DNA of 64,000 nt from Steinernema hermaphroditum. Lineage: Eukaryota > Nematoda > Chromadorea > Rhabditida > Steinernematidae. Positions 58,216 to 64,000 of the stretch are shown one piece after another; the stretch's first letter is position 1; every line of letters starts with the position of its first letter. The stretch covers positions 3,992,769 to 4,056,768 of the forward strand of contig CM059624.1 in assembly GCA_030435675.1 (NCBI GenBank). Direction: 5' to 3'. The position numbers and the translations under genes were made by a program. A model generated the notes under the pieces. The model saw nothing but the letters and a program-made list of their open reading frames with translations, was not told the DNA's origin and did not search any database.

Positions 58216-61200
58216 ATGTCGAACGTCGGTGACCGATTGGCTAACGCTAGAAATCGAGTGGCTTCGGATTGGCCTCCCGGAGAAAGTGAGTTCATACTAT
58301 AGGACCAAAAAACATAATGTTTCTGAGCAAATTTGCCCAAAAATTTTATTGCTATTTTGGCATTTTTCGAATTCGTAATTCAGTCCTTCGGTGTTGGCTC
58401 GTTGTTTACCGCTCAACTTTTTAGGAACACCATCCCGTGAACCAGAAAACAACATGCGACGGGGCCAAGCGCCAAGCAATGGTGAGATTTTGTGTGTTCT
58501 TCGGGTTCTCGAATCTTTGTGGATGGGAAAATGTTTCCTTCTTTAATTTAGTGGCTGCAAACAACGACGGTGAATGGGGAACTGATGCCGCCGATGACGA
58601 ATGGAATCAAGTTGACCAGGCGGTTGCCGCCAACAAGGCCCAAAAGGAAGAGACGTGGAGCGATAATGACGACCCGCCACCACGTGAGCAGCTCAGCAGG
58701 AGCGGTGGAGCCGATCGCTTCGATCGAGGCGATGGTTTTGGTGGCCCAGGAGGAAGTTCTCGCTACCAGTCCCGTGGCGCGTCGAGAAATTTTGGTACGT
58801 GTATGGTATTTCTGTTATGATTTGACTCTCCCCCGTATCGTCCCTGTGTGCCGTGATCCTGATTTTTTGTCCTTATTTCGGGTTGCCCTGTTATTGCGGT
58901 GATGACCCCTTACATGAACCTTTCTCTTGACCCTTGTGTCTTTTTCAGAGTCCGAGAACCGGAACAGTGGTTTCGACGGACGCTCGAGAAACATGAACTA
59001 CGGTCAGGGATCCGACGGACGTGCTCCTCCGGGACCTGCTCGTGGTGGTTTCCAGAACACGGGCCAGCGAGGACATAACGACGATGGCTTCAACAGTCGT
59101 TCGAATGGATTCGACGGACGTTCCCAGAGAAGGAATGACGGCTTCAGTGACAGAAGCTTTGGATATACGGACAATCGGTCCAGTCGTCAGTACAACGACA
59201 GTGGATACTCTAACACAGCAATGGGATCCACTCGGAGCAACAACGCCTATAACAACGATCAGTACATCAGGAATGGCAATCGTTCGAACAACAGTCGTTA
59301 CGATGACTACTCCAATGGATACGACTCTCATGGTCCTCCTCAGCGCTCCAACGACTCGGGATTCTCAAGTCGAGCCGGAAGAGATAATACAACAAGCGCT
59401 TATCAGAACGATCGCCAGAGAAGCTATGAAGCCAGTCGTAGTAGCAACCGACCTGACGATCGGAGTCGCTTCGGCGGTGAGCGCAATGGACCCTATCGAG
59501 CTCAAGATGGTCGCTCCGATAGTCGACATCAAGAGCGTCGTGAGCCGCCGATCGGCAACAGATTCCAGGTGAGGTTTTCTCTTTTGTTTTCATATAGCTG
59601 CTTTTATAATGTCATGGAACTGATAGGTTCCACTCAGCTTACCTGACCCCTCAAACAACTCCTGTCACAGAGCATATTCATTGTTATCTTCTTGTAGAAT
59701 AGCCGCAATCGCCCGGAAGAGGACCACATCACTAGTCGTCCTGTATACGAAGCCACGCGTCCAACTCGGCAGCAGTTCGGCGAGTCGCGAAACGCATATC
59801 AACGTCCAGAGAGCTACAATCCAGCGCCTCAGGGAACACACGGAGCGAAGCTGAAGAGGTTCGAAGATATCGAAGCGGGGCGCGGGGCATCCGATCAAGA
59901 GCAACAGCGTCGGAATGCGAATCCCCCGTCGATGTACGTACCAAGGGAAACGGACGTCGACACGCTCTATCAGATGGACCGAGAGAACGCCAGGCATTCT
60001 GCGGTGGAAACCGATGATATTTCGTTCGAAAACGGTACGGAACCGGATAATTTTGAGCCTTGGATGTGAGTGTTACCATGGAGGATGCTTGTGACATTTA
60101 CGATTTAAGGACGTGGGACAAAGCCAATCTGCCCACAGAACTTTTAGAAAATATCATCAAGTGCGGCTACGACGCGCCGAGAAAAATCCAAGCCTATACA
60201 ATGCCGCTTGTTGAACACGACTACGATGTGATGGGTCAAGCCGAGACCGGTAGTGGAAAAAGTGCCGCCTTCCTGCTTCCTATCATCAAGTACTGCATGA
60301 TTTCCAAGAAGAAAGACGACTTGAGGCCAGGCGCCCCGGTGGCGATCATTGTGTGCCCAACTCGCGAACTGGTCTCTCAGCTCTATGACCAAGGACGTAA
60401 ATTCGCTGACAGTACGTCACCATTTCCGAAACGATGTCATATATCGCCCGTTCTTCAGATTGTGGAGTTCGTGTCCAACGCGCCTATGGTGAATTCAACG
60501 TGGCAGAGAATGCTCGCCAAATTCGGCTCGGCTGTGACATTCTGATCGCTACTGTGGGAAGACTGAAGCAGTTCGTCGACGATAATACCATCAAGTTCGA
60601 TAACCTTACGCATCTTGTTCTTGATGAAGCGGACCACCTCATCGAGACGAACCACTTTGACGTTCTTCTCGACATCATAAGACATCCGAAATTCCCTGAA
60701 GTATGTTCTTTCCTATTTTCAATATCTGACGACACTGCTGTTGAAGATCAAAAACCGCCAAACGCTTCTCTTCAGCGCGACGTTCTCTGCGGAAGTTGAG
60801 CTAATCGCCTCAAGGATTCTACGTAAGGATCGGAAGGTGACGATCTCAAACCACCGCAAGACTAGTGCCAACACAAAGATTACGCAAAAGTTCCACCTTG
60901 TGAAGAACAACAAAAAGAAGGAGGAGCTGCTGAAGATGTTGAAGAAGGAGATGGAGATATACAAATCGGTTAGAAGGACCATCGTATTCGTTCAAATGAA
61001 GAGACAAACGGATGTTATCGCATCCTACTTGACCATGTCAGGCATAACAGCGACTACCGTCCATGGGTACATCCTCGGAAAAGTTATCCTTTCTTAAAGA
61101 TGCTTTTTAGTGATCGATCTCAGAAGCTGCGTGAAGAGGCGATCCGCGACTTCAAGGGAGATATCCGAGTGCTCGTGGCCACCGATGTGTGCGCCAGGGG

Positions 61201-61514
61201 TATCGACATCCAGGATTTGGACCATGTCGTGAACTTTGACCTGCCGAGTGACAAAGTCACTTATATTCATCGAATCGGACGTACCGGACGAACGCGTGAA
61301 GGACTAGCTACCTCATTCTTTGACCCTACTAATTATCAAGATCAACAAATAGCGTCAGAGTTGATTGAGGTTAGGTGGAGGTAGCATACCGTTGTGACAA
61401 TATATCATTTAGGCTGCGACCGAAACTGAACAAGAAGTGCCTAAATTCTTAATTGACACGGCAGATGGGAACTACATCGACGAGGACGCCGAAGTTGGAG
61501 TTGATCAGGAATAA
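58216..61514 (+). CDS. Vasa/GLH-type DEAD-box RNA helicase 2, 10 exons, 860 aa
   Basis: Exons: 58216-58285, 58425-58481, 58552-58794, 58949-59568, 59698-60065, 60110-60411, 60459-60700, 60747-61066, 61111-61369, 61413-61514. Residues 1-380 are disordered: Asn/Ser/Arg-rich with scattered RGG, SRY and GFDGRS units, not the uniform GG repeats of its neighbour. A linker [25 protein letters not shown] parallels TYIPKVKAIDTLF...NNAVYSDV of helicase 1, so the two are paralogues. Core motifs: [30 protein letters not shown] (usually TPGR), [25 protein letters not shown]. The start follows an ATTTACAG acceptor 15 bp upstream. It is probably a germ-granule helicase, possibly nearer to VBH-1/DDX3, which phylogeny must decide. 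rps-11 follows after 148 bp. Confidence 0.88.
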
Positions 61515-61662
61515 CTGCCGGTCTTAGTTAGCCTGCTTCAAAATGTGAATATGAATATTAAAGAGTTTTTTTGCCAAAGTGTTAAGGTTGATTTTCGGTT
61601 TACTTCCAGTTGTTATTCTGTGCTGATTGCATTGCTTGTGTGGTATTCGACGTTTTCAGACC

Positions 61663-62445
61663 ATGGCCGAGCAAACTGAGCGTGCTTTTCAGAAGCAGCC
61701 TACCGTGTTCCTGAACCGCAAGGAGTTCCTTAGCGACAAGACGAGGCCCGAGCGCTATGTTCGCAAGGTCGGACTTGGATTCAAGGCTCCGCGTGAGGTT
61801 CGTTGTTTTGAAATACGGCTGAGAGCTGAGACTGTGTACACTGATTAATTGAGGCCGGTAGTCTACAGACAGCCTGCAGATTTTTATTTCAAACGTATAT
61901 CACCGTGTGACTAGTCGCACTGGTCTTTGCAAATCTGTTCCAAACCGGTTCATTACACCACAATAGACGTCTCAAGCCGTATAGACTGTCTGCAATACAT
62001 TTCCTTTGTTTCTCACGCAGTGCCTATTCAAATGTGCAAATTTGAGAACTTCTTCGAAACTTTGCATTTTAGGCCATCGAAGGGACCTTCATTGACAAGA
62101 AGTGCCCGTTCACCGGAAACGTTGCCATTCGCGGACGCATCCTGACCGGTGTTGTTGTGAAGAACAAGATGCAGCGCACCATTGTCATCCGTCGTGACTA
62201 TCTTCATTTCGTGAAGAAGTACCGTCGTTACGAGAAACGCCACCGCAACGTCTCCGTTCACTGCTCCCCTGCTTTCCGGTAAACACTGTGTTTCGATATG
62301 TTTTCACCTTTGATTTTTTAGTGACATTGCCCTCGGAGACAGCGCTGTCGTTGGGGAATGCCGCCCTCTCAGCAAGACCGTTCGCTTCAATGTGCTGAAG
62401 GTGAACAAGTCGGCGCAGGCTAAGAAGGCTTTCCAGAAGTTCTGA
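61663..62445 (+). CDS. rps-11: 40S ribosomal protein S11 (uS17), 3 exons, 154 aa
   Basis: Exons are 61663-61797, 62073-62278 and 62322-62445. uS17 is a core protein of the small ribosomal subunit that binds 18S rRNA. Diagnostic sequences are [12 protein letters not shown] at the N-terminus, [33 protein letters not shown], then [19 protein letters not shown] and the C-terminal [20 protein letters not shown]. The length matches the family (158 aa in human). A TTTTCAG acceptor ends 3 bp before the ATG. The upstream helicase stop is only 148 bp away, and an ATTAAA signal at 61557 is about 97 bp before the acceptor, which is nematode operon spacing. Confidence 0.97.
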
Positions 62446-62590
62446 ATGCATTCCGGCCGTTGTTGACGTTGTTATTGTTAAATGCTATTTAAATTCTCTG
62501 TATTTTGCAAGGATATGGGGTAGGAGATAATCGCTAGCGGGAGTGGACAGCGGGAAAATACGGTTCATTATACTCAACACCGGACGGGTT

Positions 62591-63556
62591 TTAACATTTA
62601 AATCGCAACTTTTGAGACGTAGGCATGCAGGCAGTACTTGCTTCACTGGTCTTTGTGGTCAAACTCTGACCGTTCGGCACCTGAGTAGTATTCTGGGTCG
62701 ACGAGGTATGCGCAGTCGTTCCAGAGTTCCGCTGAGTCATCGCAGTCTGCATCACGGAGAATTCGGAAGTCGACGGAGGCTCCAGAACGCTAACTTCGAC
62801 GGATTTTGGCTCGGCGTTATCAGGACGGCGACAGAAGCGGTCGACGAGTCCATGGCGGCGCATTTCAACTTCATCCCAGGCAAGACGTTTTGGCGGTTTC
62901 TGAAGAAGAACAGTAGTGGCTGATGTTTTGATGCTGAACGCGTGCTTACCGTTGAGATGACACTAACAGAAGTCAACGAAGGCACGTTCGCCAATGTTGC
63001 TGAGCTCATGGCCGACGCCCTCTTCTGTTTCGCGCCATCCACTGACAAGCGCATCTGTCCACAAATGGAAGAAGTGGCACCGTGGATGTACGTGGAGACG
63101 CGCGAGATCTGACTGGAGTCGGCGGATACGTTCTCTCGCACGCGCTGCTTTGTTTTGCCCCAGGAGAAGCGTTCCTTCACGAGGCAGGTAACGGCGATCG
63201 CGCCAGTTATGAAGTCGACGAGAATGAACATGATTCGGCCGATCTTCTGATTGCCGTTGAGCGGGATTATCTCTCTCACATCTTTGTTTTCTTCGCAGAC
63301 GTTCTCCTCACAGTGTAGTCCTTGAAGCTCTCATTAAAACAGCACAAATATTGCATCTCTTACCTCCAAAACAGTCGTCACATTTACAGAAGAATCCGTC
63401 GTTCTCGAAAGGCGCGAAGAGACAGCGCCCGTGAACACAGGGATTCGGGCCCACCCGGCAGACGTTCCCGTCTATCGTATTGTTTCGGCGCTCGTCGGCG
63501 GCGACCAACAGAGCCGTGAAGGCGACGAAGAAGATCCAGCGCAGATTCGAGCGCAT
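62591..63556 (-). CDS. Single-pass membrane protein with EGF-like domain, 3 exons, 290 aa
   Basis: Exons are 63556-63364, 63320-62950 and 62899-62591, phases 1 and 0. A signal peptide is clear (WIFFVAFTALLVAADE, residues about 7-22). An EGF-like module follows: CRVGPNPCVHGRCLF, FFCKCDDCFGG, then across the intron LHCEENVC. A transmembrane helix IMFILVDFITGAIAVTCLV is at about residues 90-108, and the remaining 180 residues are a Ser/Thr-rich, basic cytoplasmic tail. The topology is type I, extracellular EGF. One EGF followed directly by TM recalls growth-factor precursors, but the Cys spacing is not close enough to name a ligand. The frame is open 77 codons upstream of the chosen ATG; the signal peptide supports 63556. 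It converges on rps-11. Confidence 0.75.
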
Positions 63557-63862
63557 CGTCGAGCAACCGATCGCGAAGTCACTTTGCACGAACAGTGAAC
63601 GAGCCTGCAAGCAACGGGAGTGTCTGGGTGCGATGTCTCGAATGTAGACGAGACCCTTAAAGGGCGTTTCTAGAATATTCTGCATTTGTATCTGTCTACG
63701 TTTTCTCACGTTTACGTTGTCCTCCGAAGGAGGTCGGTTGGCGTCCACTAAAGTATACGGTAGTTTGAATAAGTCAAACCCCCACATTAGGCGCCCTTTT
63801 GTTCATTTCATTAGAACTTTATTAAGGCACATTTTCCATAAGGCACACAATAATTAAGTGAA

Positions 63863-64000
63863 TTACAAATGCCTCTTCAGCACATCAATGTGAATCCTGG
63901 AGGCCTCGCGTCTTCCGCTCTCGTAGGCGCCCACCGTAGTCTGGTACATGAGAGGATGGGTCGCCTCGCCGGCGAAGAAGACACGCGGTCGGCGATGCGA
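63863..64000 (-). CDS. Flavin amine oxidase, C-terminal end (runs off the window)
   Basis: Only the last 45 residues are visible. They read RPRVFFAGEATHPLMYQTTV then GAYESGRREASRIHIDVLKR and a stop at 63865-63863. FAGEAT...T..GA..SG..EA is the C-terminal FAD-contact motif of the polyamine/monoamine oxidase and LSD1 family. TTVGAYESGRREA is closest to polyamine (spermine or N1-acetylpolyamine) oxidases. The rest lies beyond base 64000, so full length and subfamily cannot be judged. The gene is on the same strand as the EGF-like gene, 306 bp upstream of its start. Confidence 0.88.
   Translation of the reverse strand, partial: SHRRPRVFFAGEATHPLMYQTTVGAYESGRREASRIHIDVLKRHL

Noticed and set aside
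1..64000. CRISPR arrays, bacterial operons, phage or virus genes
   Set aside because: No regularly spaced repeats and no prokaryotic or viral genes; every recognised gene is a spliced nematode-type gene or a transposon remnant.

Overview
This is nuclear DNA of a nematode. Introns are mostly 40-50 bp with GT...(T)TTNCAG borders. Most start codons sit a few bases behind an unpaired TTTCAG-type acceptor, as expected for spliced-leader trans-splicing. The conserved proteins include WSP-1, EMB-4, RPS-11, CCT-7 and a DM-domain factor. I cannot fix the genus. The MD(T/R)VP(F/Y)xFCDAV gene family argues for a rhabditid or tylenchine lineage outside Caenorhabditis.

Layout. 0-10 kb: an F-box-like gene (+), then an Xaa-Pro aminopeptidase 3 gene and the chaperonin subunit cct-7 (both -), then an orphan mitochondrial-carrier exon. 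10-25 kb is accessory: three members of a lineage-specific family (-), a chemoreceptor-like 7TM gene (+), a four-TM gene (-), a mariner remnant and several repeats. 25-34 kb is conserved and dense: a tofu-6-like RRM-Tudor gene (-) diverges from emb-4/aquarius (+), which converges on a DM-domain gene (-). At 35 kb a tRNA-Ala(AGC) lies inside the predicted intron of a second DM-like gene. 37-50.8 kb is gene-poor: a 1.43-kb palindromic Tc1/mariner-type foldback element, other small elements, and possibly one 13.8-kb intron of the first Vasa/GLH gene. 50.8-64 kb: two Vasa/GLH-type DEAD-box helicases (+) with the WASP gene wsp-1 (-) between them, then rps-11 (+) in operon-like spacing, an EGF-like membrane protein (-) and the end of a flavin amine oxidase (-).

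Biology. Four genes within 36 kb have germline RNA roles in C. elegans: TOFU-6 (piRNA precursor complex PETISCO), EMB-4 (nuclear Argonaute and splicing helicase) and two Vasa/GLH helicases (germ granules). All multi-exon models were built by reading splice sites and checking codon phase across each junction. They were not tested against transcripts or databases.
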